Source of the DNA: RPQJ01 sp052035645
GTDB taxonomy: Bacteria > Pseudomonadota > Gammaproteobacteria > Steroidobacterales > Steroidobacteraceae
Direction: 5' to 3'
NCBI GenBank assembly: GCA_052035645.1
Contig: JBPOHK010000086.1
Coordinates: forward strand, 1 to 31,485
Length of the DNA stretch: 31,485 bases
Made by a program: the position numbers and the translations under genes. The first letter of the stretch is position 1; every line of letters starts with the position of its first letter. The notes beneath the pieces are model-generated. The model worked only from the letters and a program-made list of their open reading frames with translations. It had not been told where the DNA came from and ran no database searches. Positions 7,512 through 14,878 of this stretch are shown one piece after another.

Positions 7512-8251
7512 GCAGCGCAACGGGCATGCTGAACGGCCTCGCCGCGCTGGTCGTGGGCGCGGACGAAATCGGCCTCGGAATCGCGCAGCGCTTCGAGCGC
7601 GAGGGCGCCGAAGTCGCGGTCCTGGAGTACGACGAGTCGCTGCGCGGAGATCCACGAGCCGTGGCGGCCGCCGTCACCGAGTGCATGGACCGCGGCGAGC
7701 GACTCGACGTGCTGGTCTGCAACCTGCTGCCCGCCCCACGGCCTGCCGCCCTCGAGACGATCGATGCCGGTGCGTTCGGCGATGCACTGCGATCACTGCA
7801 GGACTGTCGGGCGGCCATGCAGGCAGCCTTCCCGGAACTGCGCGAGTCCCGCCGCGGCCGCATCATCCTGGTCAGCCACCGCTATGGCGAGACGGTCGCG
7901 GAATCGCTGGGCGCGTACAACACCGCGGCCTGGGGCCTCGTCGGACTGATGCGCACCGCCGCCGTCGACTGGGGACAGCACCAGATCACGACCAACGTCC
8001 TGCTGCCCGTGGCGCGCACGGCGGAATTCGTGGCGGCCCGCGCGAGACGGCCCGCCGTGATCGATCGGCTGGCGGCGCAGTTGCCCTTGCGGCGCGTCGG
8101 CGACCCGGAGCGTGACATCGGCGGCGCCGCGGCCTTCCTCGCCTCGGACGCGGCCTGCTTCGTCAACGGCGAAGTGCTGTGTGCCGACGGCGGCCAGCAG
8201 GTGGCCGGGCCGGTGCTGAACCCGGCGCGCTTTCCGACGACGCCGCAGTAG
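7508..8251 (+). CDS. Degenerate SDR lacking the catalytic lysine
   Basis: A 247-residue SDR-fold protein with GTG start overlapping the previous stop (GTGA); an in-frame ATG at 7526 is the alternative. The N-terminal glycine motif is reduced to VVGADEIGLG, the NNAG strand is CNLLP, Ser123 (LVSHR) and Tyr137 are kept, but the Tyr-x3-Lys motif reads YNTAA, so the lysine position is Ala141. The rest of the fold is intact, including PERDIGGAAAFLASDAA and the ADGG loop, which align well to the neighbour at 6687. Loss of Lys normally abolishes SDR catalysis, so this is probably a structural or regulatory partner rather than an enzyme, as with the BbsC subunit of the BbsCD dehydrogenase. It is not a pseudogene: full length, no frameshift. 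Confidence 0.87.
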   Translation: MSSATGMLNGLAALVVGADEIGLGIAQRFEREGAEVAVLEYDESLRGDPRAVAAAVTECMDRGERLDVLVCNLLPAPRPAALETIDAGAFGDALRSLQDCRAAMQAAFPELRESRRGRIILVSHRYGETVAESLGAYNTAAWGLVGLMRTAAVDWGQHQITTNVLLPVARTAEFVAARARRPAVIDRLAAQLPLRRVGDPERDIGGAAAFLASDAACFVNGEVLCADGGQQVAGPVLNPARFPTTPQ

Positions 8252-8308
8252 TTACCAGCCGATTCCGTCGCGCGATCATGTTTCTGGACTGCTGATTCAC
8301 GGAGCGCC

Positions 8309-9082
8309 ATGAAGACTGAAATCCTGTCCGGCAAAGCCGCCATCGTCACCGGAGCGGCGCGGGGGATCGCCAGGAGCATCGCGCTGGCGTTCGCAGAGGC
8401 AGGCGCCTCGGTCACGCTGGTCGACATCGAGGCGGCGGGTCTCGCGCGAACCGCGAAGGCAGTCGAGGCTGCCGGCGGTCGCTGCCTCCCCCAGGTGTGC
8501 GACGTGGGTGTGCGCGCGCAGGTGGATCAAGCCGTCGCCGCCACGGCTGACGCGTTCGGCACCGTCGACATCCTGGTCAACTGCGCCTTCGCCAACCCTG
8601 CCTTCCACAAGCCCTTCGTCGAACAGACCGAACGGGACCTGAAGGTCAACCTGGATTCTTCGTTCATGGGAACGTGGAATTTCATGCAGGCCGCGTATCC
8701 CTTCCTCGCACGCCGCGGCGGCAAGGTCATCAACTTCGTGTCGGCGGCCTACACGGAAGGTCAGTTGGGCATGGCGGCCTACGCTGCGGCCAAGGGCGCC
8801 GTCGCCGGCCTGATGAACGTCGCCTGCCTCGAGTGGGGCCCGCTCGGGATCAACGTCAACTGCATCTCGCCCGTCATCCACACGGAGCAGTACGACGAGT
8901 TCCTGAAGACGGCGCCGCCGGGCGCGCACGAGGCCTACCTGGCGCAGAACCCGATGCGGCGACTGGGACATCCGGACAAGGATGCCGCTCGCGTCGCGGT
9001 GTTCCTGGCAGGCCCGGACTCAGACTACATCAACGGCCGCATCATCTCGGTGGATGGCGGGCGCGGCCTGCACCGGCTGTAG
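8309..9082 (+). CDS. Short-chain dehydrogenase/reductase (SDR)
   Basis: A 257-residue classical SDR with TGAARGIA (14-21; the last glycine of the usual motif is Ala) and catalytic Ser145, Tyr158, Lys162. The NNAG motif is NCAFA. VDIE after the second strand favours NAD. The cofactor loop INGRIISVDGG lies near the end. It is last in the plus-strand SDR run, 57 bp after the degenerate SDR, and converges on the P450 gene with 75 bp between the stops. A weak hairpin there may end both transcripts. Confidence 0.9.
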   Translation: MKTEILSGKAAIVTGAARGIARSIALAFAEAGASVTLVDIEAAGLARTAKAVEAAGGRCLPQVCDVGVRAQVDQAVAATADAFGTVDILVNCAFANPAFHKPFVEQTERDLKVNLDSSFMGTWNFMQAAYPFLARRGGKVINFVSAAYTEGQLGMAAYAAAKGAVAGLMNVACLEWGPLGINVNCISPVIHTEQYDEFLKTAPPGAHEAYLAQNPMRRLGHPDKDAARVAVFLAGPDSDYINGRIISVDGGRGLHRL

Positions 9083-9132
9083 CGCGTTCAACCCGCCGGT
9101 CGATCGCGCAAGTCGAGCGACCGCCGCTTCAG

Positions 9133-9150
9133 GCTCCGTCGAGCCGGAGC
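9133..9150. terminator. Possible bidirectional hairpin between convergent genes
   Basis: GCTCCG (9133-9138) and CGGAGC (9145-9150) form a perfect 6-bp GC-rich stem with a 6-nt loop, in the 75-bp gap where the SDR run and the P450 operon converge. There is no U-tract on either side, so it is not a textbook intrinsic terminator. In a GC-rich genome such short stems also arise by chance. Confidence 0.25.
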
Positions 9151-9157
9151 GTGAGCG

Positions 9158-10405
9158 TCAGGCGTCGAAGCGCACGTAGAGGTGCTTCGGCACCCGCATC
9201 ATGATGCCGCGGATCTCGGGCGCCGGCTTGTCCGGGTCGAGCCGCAGGTGGTGCAGGTTGTCGAGGATCGCGTTCAGCGCACGCGTCATCTCGACGCGTG
9301 CAAGGTGCTGGCCGATGCACACGTGCGGCCCATAGGCGAACGCGAAGTGCCGGTGCTGCGGCTTGCGGAAGATGTCGAACCTGTCGGGGTCCGGGAAGCG
9401 CGCCGGATCTCGGTTCGCCGCACCGGCGGCTACGTCGAGCACCGCGCCCTTCGGAATCTTCACGCCGCCGAGTTCCACGTCCTTCGCGGCGGTGCGCGTC
9501 TGGACCAGCACCGGGCCGTCCCAGCGCAAGGCCTCCTCGATGGCCTGCGGCACCAATGAGCGGTCCTTGCGCACCGCCTCGAGCTGGTCCGGATTGCGCA
9601 GCAGCCCGGTGAGCAGCACGCTGGTGCCGCGGTAGGTCGTGTCGCCGCCTGCGTTCACGAGCTGGCGCAGGAAGGAAATCATGATCTTCTCGGGCAGGCG
9701 CTCGCCGTCGACCTCGGCCTGCGCCAGGACCGACACGAGGTCGTCGCCGGGGTTCCTGAGGCGCTCGGCCACCAGCACTTTGAAGTAGTCGCCGAGCTTG
9801 CGCGAGGCCTCGGTGCCGTGCGGCACGTCGACGCTGACCAGCGTCTGCGCGATCGCGAGCTTGTGGAAGATCGGCGCTTCCTCGGCCGGCAGCGCCAGCT
9901 GCTTGTAGACGATCTGGAACGGATAGTGCAGCGTGAATTCCTGCACGAGGTCGGCGGCGCCGCGATTGCGAAACTTCCCCATGAGGCCCTGTACCACCGG
10001 GTCCACGACCGACTCGCCCCACTTCGCGACCGTCTGCGGCAGGAACGCCTTCTGGAAGATCTTGCGGTAACGGCCGTGCTCGGGCGGGTCCATGGTGCTG
10101 ACGCTGCGCCCGAAACTGATGCCGAGGTTGAGCTTGTACGCCTCGTTCGAGAACGTCTCGGGCTCATTCAGGCAGCGTTGCACCTCGTCGTAGCCGATTA
10201 CGGTGTAGTGATCGAGGTGGCCCTGGGTGTGGTCGGCCGGCTCGCCCATGTATTCGCGGTACGTGAGGTGGTGCACCGAGCCCTTGGCCCGCAGCGCCGC
10301 GAGCTTCGGGTACGGATCGAGGCAGGCGCCGAACATCAGCTCGTCCGCGATGAACGGGTCGAAATCGCGATCGTCGAAATCCACCAGACGGGTCACGGCG
10401 TTCAT
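9158..10405 (-). CDS. Cytochrome P450 monooxygenase (bacterial class I)
   Basis: A 415-residue soluble P450 that would hydroxylate an unactivated carbon using electrons from a ferredoxin. The I-helix AGGDTT is at 252-257, the K-helix E291-x-x-R294 is intact, and the haem loop FAYGPHVCIG puts the thiolate at Cys363. The acid-alcohol pair (Asp256-Thr257 in GGDTT) is normal, so monooxygenation is expected. Length and the HxxxR motif (HGRYR, 110-114) fit the camphor-, steroid- and terpene-hydroxylating bacterial families; a CYP number needs alignment. GGGAG lies about 9 bp upstream of the ATG. It is last in the ligase-ferredoxin-SDR-OYE-crotonase-thiolase-P450 operon; the ferredoxin of the same operon is the likely partner. 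No ferredoxin reductase is in the window. Confidence 0.95.
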   Translation of the reverse strand: MNAVTRLVDFDDRDFDPFIADELMFGACLDPYPKLAALRAKGSVHHLTYREYMGEPADHTQGHLDHYTVIGYDEVQRCLNEPETFSNEAYKLNLGISFGRSVSTMDPPEHGRYRKIFQKAFLPQTVAKWGESVVDPVVQGLMGKFRNRGAADLVQEFTLHYPFQIVYKQLALPAEEAPIFHKLAIAQTLVSVDVPHGTEASRKLGDYFKVLVAERLRNPGDDLVSVLAQAEVDGERLPEKIMISFLRQLVNAGGDTTYRGTSVLLTGLLRNPDQLEAVRKDRSLVPQAIEEALRWDGPVLVQTRTAAKDVELGGVKIPKGAVLDVAAGAANRDPARFPDPDRFDIFRKPQHRHFAFAYGPHVCIGQHLARVEMTRALNAILDNLHHLRLDPDKPAPEIRGIMMRVPKHLYVRFDA

Positions 10406-10421
10406 GGGTTCGCTCCCGCGC

Positions 10422-11627
10422 TCAGGCGCGCTCGAAGATCGCGGCCAGGCCCTGCCCGCCGCCGATGCACATGGATTCGAGGCCGTAGCGGCCGTTGCGA
10501 CGTTTCAGCTCGTGAAGCAGCGTGGCGAGGATGCGCACGCCGGTGGCGCCGATCGGATGGCCGAGCGAGATGCCCGAGCCATTCACGTTGAGGCGCTCCG
10601 GGTCGTTCCAGCCCCAGCCCTTCAGCACCGACAATACCTGACAGGCGAAGGCTTCGTTGAGTTCCACGAGGTCCATCCGGTCGAACGACAGGCCCGTTCG
10701 CTCGAACAGGCGCTTCACGGCCGGCACCGGACCGATGCCCATGGTCGCCGGATGACAGCCGGCCGCCGCCCATCCGACCAGGAACCCGTCGGGTTGCAGG
10801 CCCAGCGTCGGCAGCAGGGCCTCGTCCACCACCAGACACGCCGCGGCGGCATCGTTCTGCTGGCTGGAGTTGCCGGCGGTCACGGTCCCGCCGGGTACGA
10901 GCGGCCTCAGCTTCGCGAGCGTCGCCACGGTCGTGTCGCCGCGGATGCCTTCGTCCTTCGCGAATACGACCGGGTCGCCCTTCTTCTGCGGCACCGTGAC
11001 CGGCACGACCTCGTCATCGAACCTGCCGGCCGCCCACGCTGCCGCCGCCCGTTGCTGGCTGCGTGCCGCATACTCGTCGGCCGCCTCGCGCGTGATCCCG
11101 TACTCCTTCGCGAGATTCTCGGCCGTTTCGATCATGCCGGAGATGCGTCCGAACCGGTGCTCGGGCTGCGAACGCTCGCGCCCGCGATCGAGCCGGTCGT
11201 GCAGCTTCACCGTCCCGGAACGCGAACCCCAGCGCATGTCGGTGGTGTAGTACTCGATGTTGCTCATGCTCTCGACGCCGCCGGCGATCACGACGTCGGC
11301 GGCCCCGGACTGCACCATCATGGCCGCCGTGACGACCGCCTGCAGGCCGCCGCCGCAGCGACGGTCGAGCTGCATGCCGGGCACCTCGATCGGCAGGCCG
11401 GCTTCGAGCGCGACCCAGCGGCCGGTGCAGGGCGTCTCGCCGCTCGCATAGGACTGGGCGAAGACGACGTCGTCGATGCGCGCGGGATCGAGCTTCGTGC
11501 GCTCGAGCAGGGCCTTCACGACCGTGGCTCCGAGCGTCTCGACGGGCACGGGACGCAGGCTGCCTCCGAAGGCCCCGACGGGTGTGCGGACCGGACAGAC
11601 GATGGCGGCACGACGCACGGTCAGCAC
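10422..11627 (-). CDS. Thiolase (acetyl-CoA C-acyltransferase)
   Basis: A 401-residue thiolase that cleaves 3-ketoacyl-CoA with CoA as the last beta-oxidation step. The nucleophile is Cys91 (DRRCGGG). Downstream are NEAF (about 324-327), the GHPIGATG loop with the active-site His (about 357) and CIGGGQG with the second cysteine (about 387), so all thiolase catalytic motifs are present. The GTG start overlaps the crotonase stop by 7 bp, and the P450 follows 16 bp after its stop. Biosynthetic thiolases look alike, but the operon with an acyl-CoA ligase and crotonase argues for degradation. Confidence 0.95.
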   Translation of the reverse strand: MLTVRRAAIVCPVRTPVGAFGGSLRPVPVETLGATVVKALLERTKLDPARIDDVVFAQSYASGETPCTGRWVALEAGLPIEVPGMQLDRRCGGGLQAVVTAAMMVQSGAADVVIAGGVESMSNIEYYTTDMRWGSRSGTVKLHDRLDRGRERSQPEHRFGRISGMIETAENLAKEYGITREAADEYAARSQQRAAAAWAAGRFDDEVVPVTVPQKKGDPVVFAKDEGIRGDTTVATLAKLRPLVPGGTVTAGNSSQQNDAAAACLVVDEALLPTLGLQPDGFLVGWAAAGCHPATMGIGPVPAVKRLFERTGLSFDRMDLVELNEAFACQVLSVLKGWGWNDPERLNVNGSGISLGHPIGATGVRILATLLHELKRRNGRYGLESMCIGGGQGLAAIFERA

Positions 11628-12454
11628 CCCTTGAAGCGCGGCGCGCGCTTCTCAAGAAAGGCGGCCATTGCTTCCTTGCAGTCCTCGGTGAGGCGCGAGC
11701 GGATCATGTTGCGGGACTCGAGGTCGAGGAAGGCCTCGAGGTCGCGGTCGATGGCCGCATCGACGTTCTCCTTGATGTAGCGCAGCGCGATCGGCGGTCC
11801 CTCCGCCAGCCGGCGCGCGAGCGCATCGGTCTCGGCGTCGAGCTGCGCATCGTCGACCAGCTTCGTGAGCAAGCCGAGGCGAAAGGCAGTCTCGGCATCG
11901 ATCTTGTCGCCGAGCATGCAGATCTCGCGGGCCTTCGCCGGACCGACGAGGCGCGTCAGGAAGAACGTGCCGCCGTAGTCGCCCGAGGTTCCGATCTTCA
12001 CGAAGGCCGGCACCAGCGACGCCGTGCGCGAGGCGATGCGGAAGTCGCAGGCCAGCGCCAGCGAGAAGCCGAGCCCCGCCGCCGGGCCGGGCAGCCGCGC
12101 GATGGTGGGCTTGCCCATCCTTGCGAGCAGCGAGGCCGCACGGGCGTTGTGGCGCAGGCGATCCACACGGTATTCGACGTCCTGCCAGGCCGCCGTCGCC
12201 GACTGCTGCTGGGCGATGGTGTCCTCCGGGTCCGGCGCGCCCATCGAGCGCACGTCTGCGCCGGTGCAGAAGGCATTGCCCGCACCGGTCAGCACTACGA
12301 CCTTCACTGCCGGGTTGCGCTCGGCATCCTGCAGCAGCGTGACGAGGCGGCGCTGCGCGCGCGTGTCGATCGCGTTCTTGACCGCCGGCGCGTCGAAGGT
12401 CAGGGTCTGGATGCCCTGCTCGTCCAGCCGGCACTTGAGGTTGTCGTCGGACAT
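11621..12454 (-). CDS. Enoyl-CoA hydratase/isomerase family protein (PaaG-like active site)
   Basis: A 277-residue crotonase. The CoA/oxyanion loops are AFCTGADVRSMG (61-72) and GPAAGLGFSLALACDF (123-138). The first hydratase Glu is Ser131 and the second is also absent, but Asp159 sits in a KIGTSGDYGGTFFL segment equivalent to the KIGL.PD.GGT stretch of PaaG-type isomerases, where a single Asp does proton transfer. So a double-bond isomerase, or isomerase-like ring chemistry, is more likely than simple hydration. Start ATG 12454 is the only one that fits the domain. It lies 14 bp after the Old Yellow Enzyme gene and overlaps the thiolase. Confidence 0.92.
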   Translation of the reverse strand: MSDDNLKCRLDEQGIQTLTFDAPAVKNAIDTRAQRRLVTLLQDAERNPAVKVVVLTGAGNAFCTGADVRSMGAPDPEDTIAQQQSATAAWQDVEYRVDRLRHNARAASLLARMGKPTIARLPGPAAGLGFSLALACDFRIASRTASLVPAFVKIGTSGDYGGTFFLTRLVGPAKAREICMLGDKIDAETAFRLGLLTKLVDDAQLDAETDALARRLAEGPPIALRYIKENVDAAIDRDLEAFLDLESRNMIRSRLTEDCKEAMAAFLEKRAPRFKGC

Positions 12455-12468
12455 GCTCGCTTCCGGTG

Positions 12469-13674
12469 TCAGTAAAGGGTGTCGACCTTGGCCTGGTCGT
12501 ACGGCAGCTGCGGCTCCCCGCGCCGCAGCTTGCGGGACCATTCGGGATCGTTCAGCAGGGCGCGACCGACTGCCACGAGGTCGAACTCGCCGCGGTTGTA
12601 TCGCTCCATCAGCAGTTCGATGTTGTTGCTCGCGCCAGCCTTGCCGTCGCGATTCGAATCGTACATGCCGCGATCGAGGCCGATGCCTCCGACCGCCATC
12701 GAGAGCTTGCCGGTGACTTTCTTCGCCCAGCCCGAGAGATTGAGCGGCGAGCCCTCGAACTCGGGCCGCTGAAAATAGCGGATGCTGCCGTCGAAGACGT
12801 CGACGCCGGCCTCCGCCAGCGGCACCAGCAACTCTTCCAGTTCCTGCGGGCTGGTCGCCAGGCGCGCACGGAAATCCTGCTGCTTCCACTGCGAGAAGCG
12901 GAAGAAGATCGGCCGGTTCGGCCCGATCTCGGCCCGGATCGCCTTCACGACCTCGGCGCCGAAGCGCGCGCGGTCGCGGATGCCGCCGCCCCAGCGGTCG
13001 GTGCGTTGGTTGGTCTCCGCCCAGAAGAAGGTGTCGATCAGGTAGCCATGCGCGCCGTGAATGGCGATGCCGTCGAACCCCGCGTCCATCGCGCGCCGCG
13101 CGCTGCGCGCATACGCCGCAATGACGTCGGCGATGTCCTGCTCGGTCATCGGCTGCGTCGGCGCGGAGATGCGCGCCACGTATTCCGGGAGGATCGAGCT
13201 CTGCCGGCCCACCGGTCCCCACAGGCCCGACGGTCGCACGCTCGGCGCCTCGGGGTGAGGCCCGGTGCCCTGCTCGCGCATCACGCCCTGGTGCCACAGC
13301 TGGGGAATGATCTTGCCGCCAGCCGCGTGCACCGCATCGACGACCCGCCGCCAACCGGCCAGCGCCTCGTCGCCATAGAGATGCGGGATGTCGGCCTCGC
13401 CGAGTCCCGCTTCGCCAAGCGCGGCCGGATGATCGATCCCGACGCCCTCGGTGATGATGAGGCCGGTCTCAGCCGCCGCGCGCCGCTGGTAGTACGCGAC
13501 GACGTCGTCACCCGGCACTCCGCCCGGGGAGAATTCGCGCGTCATCGGCGCCATGACGACGCGATTGGCGAGCGCGAGGCCGCGCACCTGGATGGGCCGG
13601 AAGAGAGGCGCGACGAGCGGGCTGGCGCCCGCGGAGACGCCCGCAGGCACGTGGGTGTTGGCAGGGGCAGTCAT
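12469..13674 (-). CDS. NADH:flavin oxidoreductase (Old Yellow Enzyme family)
   Basis: A 401-residue FMN-dependent TIM-barrel enzyme that reduces activated C=C bonds (enones or enoyl-CoA). LFRPIQVRGLALANRVVMAP (24-43) is the first barrel strand, His206 and His209 of the IHGAHGYLID stretch bind the substrate carbonyl, the TDRWGG loop follows at 225-230, and the C-terminal FMN-phosphate site is VAVGRALLNDPEW. It lacks the C-terminal FeS/FAD domains of the 670-residue 2,4-dienoyl-CoA reductases, so it must take NAD(P)H directly. Start ATG 13674 was chosen because the longer frame overlaps the SDR gene. Within this operon it could reduce a ring enone before beta-oxidation. Confidence 0.93.
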   Translation of the reverse strand: MTAPANTHVPAGVSAGASPLVAPLFRPIQVRGLALANRVVMAPMTREFSPGGVPGDDVVAYYQRRAAAETGLIITEGVGIDHPAALGEAGLGEADIPHLYGDEALAGWRRVVDAVHAAGGKIIPQLWHQGVMREQGTGPHPEAPSVRPSGLWGPVGRQSSILPEYVARISAPTQPMTEQDIADVIAAYARSARRAMDAGFDGIAIHGAHGYLIDTFFWAETNQRTDRWGGGIRDRARFGAEVVKAIRAEIGPNRPIFFRFSQWKQQDFRARLATSPQELEELLVPLAEAGVDVFDGSIRYFQRPEFEGSPLNLSGWAKKVTGKLSMAVGGIGLDRGMYDSNRDGKAGASNNIELLMERYNRGEFDLVAVGRALLNDPEWSRKLRRGEPQLPYDQAKVDTLY

Positions 13675-13696
13675 GGATGCTCGCGGTCCGAGCGGA

Positions 13697-14512
13697 TCAG
13701 GTGCGCGCGGACACGGCGACGAGCGCATCGCCGTAGATCGGCGTGTGCGCGTCGAGGCCGCCATCCACGGCGAAGCACTGGCCGGTGATGAAGCCCGCCG
13801 CGTCCGACGCCAGGTAGACCGCCATCTCGGCGATGTCCGCCGGGCGGCCGAAGCGCGGCACCAGCTGGTGCTTCAGCATGATTTCGCCGGCCTTGGACGC
13901 CGCGTACGTGTCCTCGGTGGACGGCGTGACGATCAGGCCCGGCGAGATCGCGTTGCAGCGGATGTTCTCCTTGCCGTGCTGCGTGGCGACGTACTTGGTC
14001 AGCGTGACGATGCCGGCCTTCAGGATGCCGTAGCTCGAATTCGACAGCATGCCGCTGAACGCGGATCCCGAGGCGGTATTGATGATTGAGCCGCCGCCGC
14101 GGGCACGCAGGCGCGGGATCGCGTACTTGGTCGCGATCATGGCGCCCCGCAGGTTGACCCGCCAGAGGGTGTCCCACACCTCGATGTCCGTGTGCTCGAT
14201 GGACAGGTCGCGCGTGCTGGAAGTACGCGTATCCGCTGCATTGTTGTGCAGCACGTCGACGCCCCCGAACTTCGCCTCGGTCGCCTCGAACATCGCGCGG
14301 ATCGACGCCTCGTCGGCCAGGTCGACGGCGACCGCAAGCGCGGTGCCGCCCGCGGCCACGATGGCAGCGGCCTGCTTCTCCGCGGCCTGCTGGTTGACGT
14401 CCGCGATCACCACTTTCGCGCCCTCGCGGGCGAAGGCTTCCGCCGTGCCCGCGCCGATGCCGGACGCGGAGCCGGTGATGATGGCCACCTTGCCGGCGAG
14501 TTTGCCGCTCAT
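13697..14512 (-). CDS. Short-chain dehydrogenase/reductase (SDR), NAD type
   Basis: A 271-residue classical SDR with TGSASGIG (13-20), HNNAA (89-93) and catalytic Ser148, Tyr161, Lys165. IADVN after the second strand supplies Asp38 for NAD. The closing loop is ITGQCFAVDGG. It sits between the ferredoxin and the Old Yellow Enzyme in the P450 operon (25 and 22 bp gaps), which makes it a good candidate to oxidise the alcohol the P450 makes. A 3-hydroxyacyl-CoA dehydrogenase role for the beta-oxidation genes downstream is equally possible. Confidence 0.92.
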   Translation of the reverse strand: MSGKLAGKVAIITGSASGIGAGTAEAFAREGAKVVIADVNQQAAEKQAAAIVAAGGTALAVAVDLADEASIRAMFEATEAKFGGVDVLHNNAADTRTSSTRDLSIEHTDIEVWDTLWRVNLRGAMIATKYAIPRLRARGGGSIINTASGSAFSGMLSNSSYGILKAGIVTLTKYVATQHGKENIRCNAISPGLIVTPSTEDTYAASKAGEIMLKHQLVPRFGRPADIAEMAVYLASDAAGFITGQCFAVDGGLDAHTPIYGDALVAVSART

Positions 14513-14537
14513 GGGTCTGCCCCTCGTGGGAAGCGCG

Positions 14538-14858
14538 TCAGGTCTGCGACTCTGGAATGCGCACGACCAGCCCGTCGAGCGCGTCGTTGAGCTCGATCTG
14601 GCAGCTCAGCCGGCTGTTGTCGCGCACGTGCAGCGCGCACTCGATCATCTCCTTCTCGGTGTCCGACGGCGCCGGCACGCGACCCGCCCATTCCGGCTCG
14701 ACGTACACGTGGCAGGTGGCGCAGGAGCAGCTGCCGCCGCAGTCGGCGATGATCCCCGGCACGCGATTCGACATCGCGACCTGCATGACGCTCTGGCCCT
14801 TGGCGGCGTCGAAGGTGTGGGAGGTTCCGTTGAATTCAATGAGCGTGACTTTGGGCAT
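14538..14858 (-). CDS. 2Fe-2S ferredoxin, adrenodoxin/putidaredoxin type
   Basis: A 106-residue electron carrier. The cluster ligands are Cys40, Cys46, Cys49 (C-x5-C-x2-C, within ADCGGSCSCATC) and Cys86 (C-x36-C), the spacing of vertebrate-type/putidaredoxin-like ferredoxins; Cys44 is extra. Such ferredoxins pass electrons from a FAD reductase to class I P450s. The gene lies six genes upstream of the P450 in the same operon, 20 bp after the ligase stop, so the pairing is likely. The matching reductase is missing from the window and must be encoded elsewhere. Confidence 0.95.
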   Translation of the reverse strand: MPKVTLIEFNGTSHTFDAAKGQSVMQVAMSNRVPGIIADCGGSCSCATCHVYVEPEWAGRVPAPSDTEKEMIECALHVRDNSRLSCQIELNDALDGLVVRIPESQT

Positions 14859-14878
14859 GGGCAACCAGTGTGGGCGGA

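Noticed and set aside
7508..8251. Pseudogene status for the lysine-less SDR
   Set aside because: Frame is intact, coupled to its neighbour, and the rest of the fold is conserved, so a non-catalytic functional protein is more likely.
10227..11780. A 517-codon plus-strand open frame over the thiolase and P450
   Set aside because: Spans two real genes in antisense and their boundary; composition artefact.
13675..13764. 30-residue N-terminal extension of the Old Yellow Enzyme
   Set aside because: Overlaps the upstream SDR coding end and is Arg/Ser-rich, unlike the family; ATG 13674 fits better.
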